Shown in pieces: positions 1 through 6,700 of a DNA stretch of 8,618 nucleotides. Below the pieces are notes generated by a model, which was not told where the DNA came from, ran no database searches, and worked only from the letters and a program-made list of their open reading frames with translations. The DNA comes from Tangfeifania sp. Its GTDB lineage: Bacteria > Bacteroidota > Bacteroidia > Bacteroidales > Prolixibacteraceae. The translations under genes were made by a program, and so were the position numbers. The number at the start of each line of letters is the position of its first letter. Positions within the stretch are counted from its first letter, which is position 1. The stretch spans positions 1 to 8,618 of the forward strand of contig JAGYMR010000112.1 in assembly GCA_018400515.1 (NCBI GenBank). The letters run 5' to 3'.

Positions 1-1
1 T

Positions 2-490
2 GACATTATCACCACCACTTTCGGAAAAGCACTTGGGGGCGGCAATGGGGGGTGTACCTCAGGCCGGGGTGAAATCATTGAGATGCTGCGGCAGCGTTCA
101 CGTCCCTATCTTTTCTCCAATTCGCTGGCCCCGGCCACGGTGGGGGCCTCTTTGAAGGTGATTGAAATGCTCACCGAATCGAATGATCTGCCCGCTAAAA
201 CGATGGGAAATGCCCGCGCTTTCCGCTCGAAGATGGAAGCAGCGGGTTTTGATCTGGTGGAGGGCAATACAGCGATTGTCCCGGTGATGGTTTATGATGA
301 ACCGCTGGCCATCCAGTTCGCCGATGAACTGCTCAAAGAGGGAGTGTATGTCATCGGTTTTTGTTATCCGGTGGTTCCCCGCGGAAAAGCACGGATCCGT
401 GTCCAGCTTTCGGCGGCACATACACCGGACCAGATCGACCAGGCGGTGGAAGCATTCATTAAAGTGGGGAAAAGGTTAAAGATTATTTAG
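2..490 (+). CDS. kbl: Glycine C-acetyltransferase (2-amino-3-ketobutyrate CoA ligase), C-terminal part
   Basis: This PLP enzyme of the alpha-oxoamine synthase family interconverts glycine plus acetyl-CoA with 2-amino-3-ketobutyrate plus CoA, the second step of threonine degradation after threonine dehydrogenase. The reading frame is open from base 2, so the 5' end lies outside the window; 162 residues remain of a usual length near 398. The fragment begins just before the PLP-lysine motif TFGKALGG (Lys at fragment residue 9), and the 153 residues after that lysine agree with the C-terminal length of E. coli Kbl. Other family blocks are RQRSRPYLFSNSLAP, YPVVPRGKARIR and SAAHTPDQID. The usual ASGGYT after the lysine motif reads GNGGCT here. 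It ends 8 bases from the stop of the opposite-strand gene, with no terminator visible between them. No threonine dehydrogenase gene is in view. The identification is secure; only its 5' extent is unknown. Confidence 0.96.
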   Translation, partial: DIITTTFGKALGGGNGGCTSGRGEIIEMLRQRSRPYLFSNSLAPATVGASLKVIEMLTESNDLPAKTMGNARAFRSKMEAAGFDLVEGNTAIVPVMVYDEPLAIQFADELLKEGVYVIGFCYPVVPRGKARIRVQLSAAHTPDQIDQAVEAFIKVGKRLKII

Positions 491-498
491 CCTCCTGC

Positions 499-1041
499 TT
501 ATTTCATGTTCCGGATGGCGGCCATGGAAGGGTCGTGCCTGACTTTCTGCACCTTTTGGAGGAACCGTTTGGGTTTTTCTGCCTCCAGGGCGACGGTTAA
601 ACTACCTCCCCGTCTGCTGTCCACTGTAAACCGGCCGATCAATATCCGCTTTTCCCCGTCTTCGGAACGGACATCATAGGCAGGAATTATCTCTTTGTCG
701 CCCAGCTTTTTCAGTTTCGAAAACTGTACAATGAATAAGCCCTCGGGTTCCTGGAGGAAATAGGCTTTATCTTCCCCGTGATAGCCTGCCTTTAGTTTAC
801 AGCCGGCTCGTTCACGTCCGCGCAAAAATTTTCCGCTTTGTTCGGGGAGGGTTACTGATATGTTGTAATGCCCCGGGGAAAGGTGGGAGAAGGTTACTTT
901 TCCGTTGTTGCCGGTTTGTTGATAGGCAATTGGTTTTTTGCCGGTCTGTTCAATGTAGACTTCCGCACCCGGCACAGGCTGGCCTGCATGAACCATCAGA
1001 AAGGCCACATTCAGTAGTCCTAAAAGAAAAATTTGTTTCAT
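499..1041 (-). CDS. Small secreted protein with prealbumin-like / carboxypeptidase-regulatory-like domain, function unknown
   Basis: A 180-residue protein of unknown function. Residues 1-19 form a signal peptide: Lys at position 3, a hydrophobic run IFLLGLLNVAFLMV, and a likely cleavage site after VHA, so the product is exported to the periplasm or cell surface. The next stretch (about 20-70) has the pattern of a beta-sandwich regulatory domain: PVPGAEVYIEQ, then NGKVTFSHLSPGHYNISV, as in CarboxypepD_reg-like or SpaA/prealbumin-like folds. The remainder (about 75-180) is basic, with one cysteine in ERAGCKLKAG and alternating hydrophobic residues, and I recognise no family. The ATG at 1041 was chosen because it gives an intact signal peptide; the same frame stays open to 1524, but that extension is antisense to rlmN and has no secretion logic. 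No lipobox is seen. The gene is real with good likelihood; the fold assignment is inference. Confidence 0.8.
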   Translation of the reverse strand: MKQIFLLGLLNVAFLMVHAGQPVPGAEVYIEQTGKKPIAYQQTGNNGKVTFSHLSPGHYNISVTLPEQSGKFLRGRERAGCKLKAGYHGEDKAYFLQEPEGLFIVQFSKLKKLGDKEIIPAYDVRSEDGEKRILIGRFTVDSRRGGSLTVALEAEKPKRFLQKVQKVRHDPSMAAIRNMK

Positions 1042-1143
1042 ATCGTGTGTTTTTCTTATTAAAAATAAAAAAAATTCAGTAAAAAGAAAAATATTTTTGA
1101 TTGACCTTTGTCCATAATGAAACGAAGCTTCCCGGATTTCTCC

Positions 1144-1151
1144 TATTTTTG
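1144..1151 (+). promoter_or_regulatory. Probable -7 promoter element of rlmN
   Basis: TATTTTTG matches the Bacteroidota -7 consensus TAnnTTTG and lies 17 bases before the rlmN ATG, which implies a very short leader. A TTTG/TTG -33 element is not present at the usual 19-21 base spacing; the nearest TTTG (1107-1110) is 33 bases away. The surrounding gap (1042-1168) is A/T-rich and must also hold the promoter of the divergent secreted-protein gene. There I see only an imperfect TATTTTTC on the minus strand at 1086-1093. Confidence 0.45.
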
Positions 1152-1168
1152 TAAAAAAATATCCGGAA

Positions 1169-2182
1169 ATGAAGGAATGGCTTTTTGGGAAAACACTCCA
1201 GGAATTGCAGCGGATTACAGAATCGCTTGGACTGCCGGGATTTACGGCGCGGCAGATCGCTGAATGGTTGTATAAGAAAGAGGTCTCATCGTTTGGTGAA
1301 ATGACGAATCTTTCCAAAAAGGCACGTGCATTGCTTGATGCCGGCTTTGAGCCAGGGAGGGTTGCCCCGTTGAAAGTGCAGGAAAGCACCGACGGGACCA
1401 AAAAATACCTTTTCCCGACGGTACATGAAAAGTTTGTTGAAACGGCGATGATTCCCGACCGCGACCGGAAGACCGTTTGTGTGAGTTCCCAGGTTGGCTG
1501 CAAAATGGGCTGCCGCTTTTGCATGACGGCCCGGCAGGGGTTTCAGGGACAGCTTACCGCCGGGGAAATCATCAACCAGATCAGGAGCATTGAAGAATCG
1601 CAGGAAGTGACCAACATTGTCTACATGGGCATGGGGGAGCCGTTTGACAACCTGGATGAAGTCATGAAGAGCATTGAGATTCTTACTGCGGAATGGGGGT
1701 ACTCCATGAGTCCGCGGAGAATCACTGTCTCCACCATTGGTGTCATTCCCGGAATGACTGCTTTTCTGAAAAAGACCGAAGCCCATCTTGCCGTTAGTTT
1801 GCACACCCCTTTTGAGGAGGAGCGGCGCCAGTTAATGCCGGTAGAGTCGAAATATCCCCTGCGGGAGATCATGGATGTTTTAAATCGTTCCCATTTTGGC
1901 CGGCAGCGGCGGATCTCCTTTGAATATATTTTATTCGAAGGGTTGAATGATTCGCCCCGGCATGTCAGGGAGCTGGCCCGGATGCTCGGGGGACTTAAAT
2001 GCCGTGTGAACCTCATCCGATTTCATCCTTTTCCGGGAACCTCGTTAAAAAGTCCGGGGGAAACGACCATCCAACGGTTTAAAGATCAGTTGAATGCGAA
2101 GGGGGTATTCACCACTGTACGAGCGTCCCGCGGGAAGGATATTTCAGCTGCCTGTGGTTTGCTTTCTACCCGGGGTTTATAA
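1169..2182 (+). CDS. rlmN: Dual-specificity 23S rRNA (adenine-2503-C2) / tRNA methyltransferase RlmN
   Basis: A cytoplasmic radical-SAM enzyme that methylates C2 of A2503 in the peptidyl-transferase centre of 23S rRNA, and in many bacteria A37 of certain tRNAs. The 337 residues fit the family. The CX3CX2C motif for the 4Fe-4S cluster is Cys111, Cys115 and Cys118 (GCKMGCRFC). Both mechanistic cysteines are present: Cys104 in VCVSSQVGC, the counterpart of E. coli Cys118, and Cys329 in SAACG, the counterpart of Cys355. These cysteines form the methyl-carrier and resolving pair and separate RlmN from inactive paralogues. Other family blocks are YMGMGEPFDN, RRITVSTIGV, LAVSLHTP and RVNLIRFHPFPG. 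Cfr, the resistance-conferring A2503 C8 methylase, is the main alternative. Genomic setting and overall similarity favour RlmN. The ATG at 1169 gives the typical short N-terminus (the helical TARQIAEWLY block at about 26-35). It is monocistronic and faces the next gene tail to tail. Confidence 0.96.
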   Translation: MKEWLFGKTLQELQRITESLGLPGFTARQIAEWLYKKEVSSFGEMTNLSKKARALLDAGFEPGRVAPLKVQESTDGTKKYLFPTVHEKFVETAMIPDRDRKTVCVSSQVGCKMGCRFCMTARQGFQGQLTAGEIINQIRSIEESQEVTNIVYMGMGEPFDNLDEVMKSIEILTAEWGYSMSPRRITVSTIGVIPGMTAFLKKTEAHLAVSLHTPFEEERRQLMPVESKYPLREIMDVLNRSHFGRQRRISFEYILFEGLNDSPRHVRELARMLGGLKCRVNLIRFHPFPGTSLKSPGETTIQRFKDQLNAKGVFTTVRASRGKDISAACGLLSTRGL

Positions 2183-2220
2183 AAGCAGGGGTGTTTCTTC
2201 CGCCTTTTGCCAAATACTTG

Positions 2221-3711
2221 TCACTCCAGCATCATTTTTTCAATGAAGATATCCTGAAAACGGGGGTCGCCTTCCAGATTGACATGGGTTGTTTTATCCA
2301 GGATTTTCCGGGTAAAAGCGGGTTGTTCGAAAAGAAACATTTTTGCCCCGATGAGTGCTGTGTTACCAAGTTTTACGATTTTATCCTCCGTTGTTCCGAT
2401 CAGTCCTGTTTGTATGACATTCCTGATGTTCAGAAAATTTCCGAAACCTCCCGCAATGAAAACCTGACGGACGTTATCAAAAGTGATGCTGAAATGATCC
2501 ATTAATATCTGGAGTCCGGCGGCAATGGCAGCTTTGGCCAGCTGGAATTCGCGGATGTCGGACTGAGTCAGGGAAACACCTGGTGTTAGCTGGATCTGTT
2601 CTTCCCCCGCATGGATCTCTCCAAATGGCCCGATTTTTTTATTCTCAAGAAATACCGCCATGGCATCGATCAGGCCGCTGCCGCAGATCCCTTTTGCCGG
2701 GACATTTCCAATCACGTGGCAGTGGATTCTCTCATTACCCCGGGCGACCGAGGATATGGCTCCGGTAGTTGCCCGCATCCCCTGGCTGATTTTGGCTCCT
2801 TCAAAGGCGGGACCTGCCGCTGTTGAGGCACAAAGGATCCGGTCGCGGTTACCCACCACAATTTCGCCGTTGGTTCCCAGATCGATGAGCACATTGAATT
2901 GGTTGTCCGCGGCCATGTTTGTTGCCGCAATCCCTGCCAGGATATCGCTCCCCACAAAACTGCCAATGGATGGGTAAAACCGGATTTCTGCTTCCGGTGG
3001 GAGAGGCCATTGCAGTTGATCAGGTGTAAATTGCTGCATTCCCAGTCCGCGTGATTCAAAAGGGTAAAAAGAGAGCGGCTGCACAGGGAGTCCGGAAAAA
3101 ATGTGATGCATGGCGGTGTTGCCCACGATGATCGCCTGGGTTACTTCCACCGGATGCTTTTGTAAAATGGCGCGCAGCATGGATCCGATCTTATTGCGGA
3201 TGAGGCGCTGCATCTCCGGCTGGTTCCCGTCGAGGCAGCTTTGAATGCGTGAGATCAGGTCGGCTCCGAATTTTGATTGCGGATTTACATCGGAAACCGA
3301 GTCGAGAATCCGGCCGTTTTCAAGGTTCAAAAGCTGGACAACAAGTGTGGTTGTGCCAAGATCTATTGCAATGCCGTATCCGGTTTGCGGTGTAAACTCA
3401 AAGGTGGTGTTGTCGGCGAGGATGATGTTTTCAAACTGGGCAATTTCAAGCGTGATATCGGAATCTGCCTTGCAGAAACAGGCCAGCCGCCAATTGTCTT
3501 CCAATCCCAGTTTTTTCAGTTTTGCCTGCTGAACGGAGTCGGCATGCAACTCCCCTTCCAGTAACTTTACTTTGCAGCGTCCGCAGGTTCCTTTTCCTCC
3601 GCAAGGAAATTCCACTCCGTATTCGTGCAGCACATCGATGAGCGGAGTGCCCTGGTTGACGGTTATTTTTTTTCCGAGGGGCTGAAGGGTGATGGTGACC
3701 TTTTTCTGCAT
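2221..3711 (-). CDS. RACo-like corrinoid-activation ATPase: [2Fe-2S] ferredoxin domain plus ASKHA (DUF4445) domain
   Basis: A 496-residue cytoplasmic protein. Residues 1-100 are a plant-type ferredoxin domain with cluster ligands Cys37, Cys43, Cys46 (CGGKGTCGRC) and Cys78 (RLACFC). From residue 112 there is an ASKHA ATPase domain: phosphate-1 loop AIDLGTTT (115-122), VGNTAMHH (196-203), a second nucleotide motif IDLGTNGE (276-283), CASTAAGPAFEGA, CGSG, and the adenosine motif AGGFGNF (420-426). Characterised relatives (RACo, RamA-like activators) use ATP to reduce inactive Co(II) corrinoid proteins to Co(I) so that methyl transfer can resume. RACo is about 630 residues and its ASKHA domain begins near residue 207, so this protein appears to lack the middle domain. 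No corrinoid protein or methyltransferase gene lies in the window, so the partner is unknown. The start at 3711 puts the ferredoxin fold at the N-terminus. Family assignment is strong; the in vivo role is inference. Confidence 0.9.
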   Translation of the reverse strand: MQKKVTITLQPLGKKITVNQGTPLIDVLHEYGVEFPCGGKGTCGRCKVKLLEGELHADSVQQAKLKKLGLEDNWRLACFCKADSDITLEIAQFENIILADNTTFEFTPQTGYGIAIDLGTTTLVVQLLNLENGRILDSVSDVNPQSKFGADLISRIQSCLDGNQPEMQRLIRNKIGSMLRAILQKHPVEVTQAIIVGNTAMHHIFSGLPVQPLSFYPFESRGLGMQQFTPDQLQWPLPPEAEIRFYPSIGSFVGSDILAGIAATNMAADNQFNVLIDLGTNGEIVVGNRDRILCASTAAGPAFEGAKISQGMRATTGAISSVARGNERIHCHVIGNVPAKGICGSGLIDAMAVFLENKKIGPFGEIHAGEEQIQLTPGVSLTQSDIREFQLAKAAIAAGLQILMDHFSITFDNVRQVFIAGGFGNFLNIRNVIQTGLIGTTEDKIVKLGNTALIGAKMFLFEQPAFTRKILDKTTHVNLEGDPRFQDIFIEKMMLE

Positions 3712-3749
3712 GGACGATGAATCAAATGGTTTATTTTCTGTACAGTTTT

Positions 3750-3757
3750 CAAATGTA
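3750..3757 (-). promoter_or_regulatory. Probable -7 promoter element of the RACo-like gene
   Basis: The minus strand reads TACATTTG, an exact match to TAnnTTTG, and would start transcription roughly 34 bases before the ATG at 3711. No clear TTTG -33 element lies 19-21 bases upstream. The region 3780-3795 holds an inverted repeat, CGGA-N8-TCCG, close to the expected -33 position. A promoter here would let this gene be expressed separately from the upstream hydrolase gene, 137 bases away on the same strand. Confidence 0.45.
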
Positions 3758-3848
3758 GGAAAAATCTGTAAGTTTCGGGCGGATTGTTTTGTCCGGTAAA
3801 CGCAATCCTGGCGATACCTGGATCATTCTGGCTGAAAGGAGTGAGTGA

Positions 3849-4685
3849 TTAAAAACCAGGAATATCGGGATTTCGTTGTTGGACCTGAAAACCTTTTTCA
3901 TTTTTCTTAACGGTTGCCCGCTCCGTAAAAAAGTCGTGTTCAAAAAAGAGGATGTATTTTTTTTGAACAACCTCTTCCAGAAATTTTTCTTTTTCCTCCA
4001 TCACCAACACCGGATCCAGGTCGTAAGATGCGATCCAGAGCAGAGGGATATTCGCCGTTGTCGGGATCAGATCGGCGGTATAAATCACCGTTTTACCTCC
4101 GGTGTGTATAAAAGGGATGATCTGTCCGGGCGTATGCCCGTTAAAAAAACGGATCCCGATCCCCGGAAAGAGGGAGCCCTCCTTTTCCACCAGTTTCATT
4201 TTTCCCGATTCCCGGAGAAAAGTGAGAACCTTGTCATGAAATGCAGTCTGCTCCCGGGGATTGGATTTTTGGGAATGTTCCCACTGTTTTTTACTGCACC
4301 AGTGGGTGGCATGGGGGAAAGCGTGTTCGAATTTTCCGCCGGCATTTTTTACTGCGCCGGTGGCGTGATCCCAGTGCAGATGAGTCAAAACGACATCGGT
4401 AATATCCCCGGGGGCGTAACCGTTTTTCCTCAATGAATTTTCGAGGTGATCTCCGGGAACGACGCCGTTGTTTTTGAGGTGTTTTTCCGAAAAGTGGTTG
4501 CCAATGCCGGTTTCGATCAGGATCTTTCTTGTCCCCTGGTCCACCAGCAGGCAGCGAAGCGCCAGGGGAGTGAAATTGTTTTTATCTGCCGTATACACTT
4601 TGTTCCACAGGACTTTGGGAATGACACCGAAAAGGGCGCCTCCGTCGCAATGAAAACTTCCGGCTGATATGGATATGAGTTTCAT
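3849..4685 (-). CDS. MBL-fold metallo-hydrolase (lactonase/AHL-lactonase-like)
   Basis: A 278-residue enzyme of the metallo-beta-lactamase superfamily with a complete di-metal site: His102, His104, Asp106 and His107 in THLHWDHATG, His184 in NGHTPGQ, bridging Asp205 in YTADL, and His250 in FFEHD. The arrangement and length resemble the N-acyl-homoserine lactonase/YtnP-like branch, whose members open lactone rings and can quench quorum signals. The substrate cannot be read from sequence, and many Bacteroidota paralogues are uncharacterised. No signal peptide is present, so it should be cytoplasmic. The ATG at 4685 was chosen because it begins MKLISISAGSF, the expected first beta strand with no spare leader. 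The frame stays open to an ATG at 4766, but those 27 residues are low in complexity and unlike the family. It precedes the RACo-like gene on the same strand, but the 137-base gap holds a promoter candidate, so co-transcription is uncertain. Confidence 0.88.
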   Translation of the reverse strand: MKLISISAGSFHCDGGALFGVIPKVLWNKVYTADKNNFTPLALRCLLVDQGTRKILIETGIGNHFSEKHLKNNGVVPGDHLENSLRKNGYAPGDITDVVLTHLHWDHATGAVKNAGGKFEHAFPHATHWCSKKQWEHSQKSNPREQTAFHDKVLTFLRESGKMKLVEKEGSLFPGIGIRFFNGHTPGQIIPFIHTGGKTVIYTADLIPTTANIPLLWIASYDLDPVLVMEEKEKFLEEVVQKKYILFFEHDFFTERATVKKNEKGFQVQQRNPDIPGF

Positions 4686-4811
4686 CTCATTGTTTTTATT
4701 AATTTGTAAAATGGCTGATGCTGTTTTGGGGTAAATATCCCAATAAATCGGAGAATAAAAAAACAATTATCCCGTTGCGGGGAGGTAACTTCTTTTGAAA
4801 ACACACGTAAT

Positions 4812-4844
4812 TTTGAATGAATCTTTTTTATTTATGTATTTTTG
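4812..4844 (+). promoter_or_regulatory. Consensus Bacteroidota promoter of manC
   Basis: TTTG at 4812-4815, 21 bases, then TATTTTTG at 4837-4844 followed by C: both the -33 and -7 elements of the Bacteroidota housekeeping promoter match. Transcription should start near 4850, leaving about 15-18 bases before the ATG at 4867. Because the promoter lies inside the open frame that extends up to 4795, it rules out the longer start for manC. Confidence 0.75.
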
Positions 4845-4866
4845 CAGTCGAAAAGAAATAGCCTCG

Positions 4867-5955
4867 ATGGAAAATAATTATTGTGTTATTATGGCCGGTG
4901 GTGTGGGAAGTCGCTTCTGGCCACTCAGCCGCCGGGCAATGCCCAAACAGTTTCTAGACATTCTTGGGACCGGGAGAACACTGATCCAGCAGACCTTAGA
5001 GCGGTTTGCCGCTTTTATTCCTGTGGAAAATTTCCTGGTGGTCACCAGTGTCAATTATAAAGCGCTGGTACAGGAACAACTTCCCCAGCTGAGCGAAGAG
5101 CAGATATTGCTGGAGCCCCTGCGCCGGAATACGGCCCCGTGCATTGCCTATGCGGCTTATAAGGTTAAACTGAAAGACCCCGGAGCTAATTTAATTGTTG
5201 CTCCTTCGGACCATCTGATTTTGAAGGAGGAGGAATTCATCCGGCAGGTCAGGAGCGGTCTTGAATTTGTAGAAAAGAATGATGCCCTGTTGACCCTTGG
5301 GATAAAACCAAGCCGTCCTGAGACAGGGTATGGATACATTCAGGTAAAAAACAAGGTGGACTTTAATCACCTGGATAACCTGCATAAAGTAAAAACGTTT
5401 ACTGAAAAACCCGACAAGGAGATGGCCCGGGTATTTATCGAAAGCGGGGAGTTTTTCTGGAATTCGGGCATCTTTTTATGGTCGCTGCCTTCCATTCTGG
5501 AGGCATTTGATGCCCATCTTTCCGATGTATCTTCCCTGTTTTCCAAGGGGATGAGTTTGTATAACACCGGGGATGAGGCCAGTTTTATCAGTAAAACCTA
5601 TTCCGAAAGCCGGAGCATCTCGATCGATTTCGGAATTCTGGAAAAGGCCTCGAACGTATATGTTTTAACCGCGGATTTCGGCTGGAGTGATTTGGGAACG
5701 TGGGGATCGCTGTATGACAATAAGGAGAAAGATGAGAAGGGAAATGTGATCAGCGGTGAGAATATTCTGACTTACGACACTCAAAACTGCATCATTAACC
5801 TGGATGATGAAAAAGTGGCTGTTTTGCACGGACTGGATGGTTACATCATTGCCGAATCGAATGATACACTGATGATCTGCCGCAAGGAAGATGAACAGCA
5901 AATTAAACAGTTTGTCACCGATGTGCGGATCCAAAAGGGAGATTCGCTGGTTTAA
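4867..5955 (+). CDS. manC: Mannose-1-phosphate guanylyltransferase (GDP-mannose pyrophosphorylase)
   Basis: A cytoplasmic enzyme that makes GDP-mannose from mannose-1-phosphate and GTP, the activated sugar for GDP-fucose, O-antigen, capsule and glycoprotein synthesis. The 362 residues contain the nucleotidyltransferase signature GGVGSRFWPLSRR followed by MPKQF (11-29, with Lys27 as the expected catalytic lysine), APSDH (112-116, metal-binding Asp), PETGYGYI (151-158), FTEKP (178-182), WNSGIF (198-203), SIDFGILEK (252-260) and FGWSDLGTW (271-279). It is the single-domain type: it lacks the C-terminal cupin phosphomannose isomerase domain that makes bifunctional ManC/AlgA about 460-480 residues. 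The start at 4867 fits both the family N-terminus (a few residues before VIMAGG) and the promoter position. No other sugar-nucleotide or glycan gene is adjacent, so it appears to stand alone. The gene symbol follows common usage for this activity. Confidence 0.95.
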   Translation: MENNYCVIMAGGVGSRFWPLSRRAMPKQFLDILGTGRTLIQQTLERFAAFIPVENFLVVTSVNYKALVQEQLPQLSEEQILLEPLRRNTAPCIAYAAYKVKLKDPGANLIVAPSDHLILKEEEFIRQVRSGLEFVEKNDALLTLGIKPSRPETGYGYIQVKNKVDFNHLDNLHKVKTFTEKPDKEMARVFIESGEFFWNSGIFLWSLPSILEAFDAHLSDVSSLFSKGMSLYNTGDEASFISKTYSESRSISIDFGILEKASNVYVLTADFGWSDLGTWGSLYDNKEKDEKGNVISGENILTYDTQNCIINLDDEKVAVLHGLDGYIIAESNDTLMICRKEDEQQIKQFVTDVRIQKGDSLV

Positions 5956-5957
5956 AG

Positions 5958-5975
5958 CGAGCGGGGATTCCCTCG
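5958..5975. terminator. Weak possible hairpin between convergent manC and ispD
   Basis: CGAG (5958-5961) can pair with CTCG (5972-5975), and after a one-base bulge GG (5963-5964) with CC (5970-5971), closing a five-base loop. A T-rich run follows at 5982-5990, after a seven-base GC-rich interval. It sits in the 27-base gap where two genes converge, so position favours a terminator, but the stem is short and the T run is not directly adjacent. Confidence 0.25.
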
Positions 5976-5982
5976 GGCCGGT

Positions 5983-6648
5983 TTATTTTTGAAGGAATGC
6001 CCCGGCAATAGTTAAATCGCTGAGATAGGTGATTTTGATGTTTTCACGGTTTCCCGGAACAAGGTGAATCTTTTCACCGGCATTTTCCAGGACCGATGCA
6101 TCATCAGTGAAATTTTCGCTGAAATGCCGGGAATAAGCTTTTTTTATCAGGGAGACCCGGAAAGTCTGAGGGGTCTGGACCAGCAGGAACCGTTCGCGGT
6201 TTACAGCGCGGTTCTCTCCGTCGAAAATTTCCCTTACCGACTCTGCAGGAGGAATTACCGGAAGGGCATTTCCCTTCCCGAGAGCCGTTTTGTAACAATT
6301 TTGAATGGTTTGGGCAGAAACAAGCGGGCGAACGCCATCGTGAATAAAAACAATTCCCTCCTCCGGAATTTTTTCAAGACCGTTTTTTACGGATTGAAAG
6401 CGTGTCTCCCCCCCGGCGGCGAGGGTGTGATTCCCGGGAAAACGGTATTTTTTGCATAAATTTTTCCAGCGGGTGATCTGATTCCCGGGCAGGACCAGCA
6501 CAAATTCAAAGTCCGGGTCACTTTTCAGGAAGGCATCGAAGGTATGCATCAGCAGGGGTTTCCCCTTAATCAGATGGAACTGTTTGGGAACCGGGCTGTT
6601 CATCCTGCTTCCACTGCCTCCGGCCACTATCAGGGCAAACTTTCTCAC
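5983..6648 (-). CDS. ispD: 2-C-methyl-D-erythritol 4-phosphate cytidylyltransferase
   Basis: The third enzyme of the non-mevalonate (MEP) isoprenoid pathway: it joins MEP and CTP to give CDP-methylerythritol, in the cytoplasm. With the GTG at 6648 as start it has 221 residues, the usual family length. Visible motifs are the CTP-binding loop AGGSGSRM (9-16, Arg15) followed by PVPKQF (Lys22), IHDGVRP (Asp104, Arg107), Arg151 in VNRERF with QTPQTF (158-163), TDDASVLE, and the C-terminal NIKIT. These correspond to E. coli Arg20, Lys27, Asp106, Arg109 and Arg157. The start is debatable: an in-frame ATG at 6693 would add 15 residues rich in Tyr, Lys and Phe encoded by A/T-rich DNA and leave only 7 bases to the divergent gene. 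I prefer GTG because family members start two to four residues before the ALIVAGG strand. No ispF or other MEP gene is adjacent. Confidence 0.94.
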   Translation of the reverse strand: MRKFALIVAGGSGSRMNSPVPKQFHLIKGKPLLMHTFDAFLKSDPDFEFVLVLPGNQITRWKNLCKKYRFPGNHTLAAGGETRFQSVKNGLEKIPEEGIVFIHDGVRPLVSAQTIQNCYKTALGKGNALPVIPPAESVREIFDGENRAVNRERFLLVQTPQTFRVSLIKKAYSRHFSENFTDDASVLENAGEKIHLVPGNRENIKITYLSDLTIAGAFLQK

Positions 6649-6671
6649 GTAAAAAAATTGTTTTATTTTGG
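6641..6671 (+). promoter_or_regulatory. Imperfect promoter candidate for the DUF2461 gene
   Basis: TTTC at 6641-6644, 19 bases, then TATTTTGG at 6664-6671: each element has one mismatch to TTTG/TAnnTTTG. Transcription would start about 25 bases before the ATG at 6701. If the GTG start of ispD is right, the -33 element overlaps the first codons of ispD. It is offered only because no better match exists in this short divergent gap. Confidence 0.25.
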
Positions 6672-6700
6672 CATAAAAGTAACGGATTTTCATAAAAAGG

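Noticed and set aside
1042..1524. Extension of the secreted-protein reading frame on the minus strand up to 1524
   Set aside because: It would bury the signal peptide inside the protein and run antisense through the start of rlmN. The added 161 residues have no recognisable family character.
1286..1804. 172-codon minus-strand frame opposite rlmN
   Set aside because: It is a shadow of the conserved rlmN frame, with no motif of its own.
2660..3059. Open frames on both strands within the RACo-like gene
   Set aside because: They are out-of-frame shadows within a gene whose ferredoxin and ASKHA motifs are continuous.
3876..4436. 186-codon plus-strand frame opposite the MBL hydrolase
   Set aside because: It is antisense to a gene with all catalytic motifs intact, has Phe-rich low-complexity content from reverse-complemented codons, and has no family match.
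4771..4781. CCCG-TTG-CGGG inverted repeat in the MBL/manC divergent gap
   Set aside because: It has only four-base arms, no T run, and does not align with either promoter; probably chance.
4795..4866. Longer start for manC at 4795
   Set aside because: A consensus promoter (4812-4844) lies within this extension, and the added residues precede the normal family N-terminus.
5984..5991. TATTTTTG match to the promoter -7 consensus
   Set aside because: It lies at the 3' end of ispD between convergent genes, with no -33 element and no gene start downstream on the plus strand. It arises from the AAAAATA at the end of ispD.
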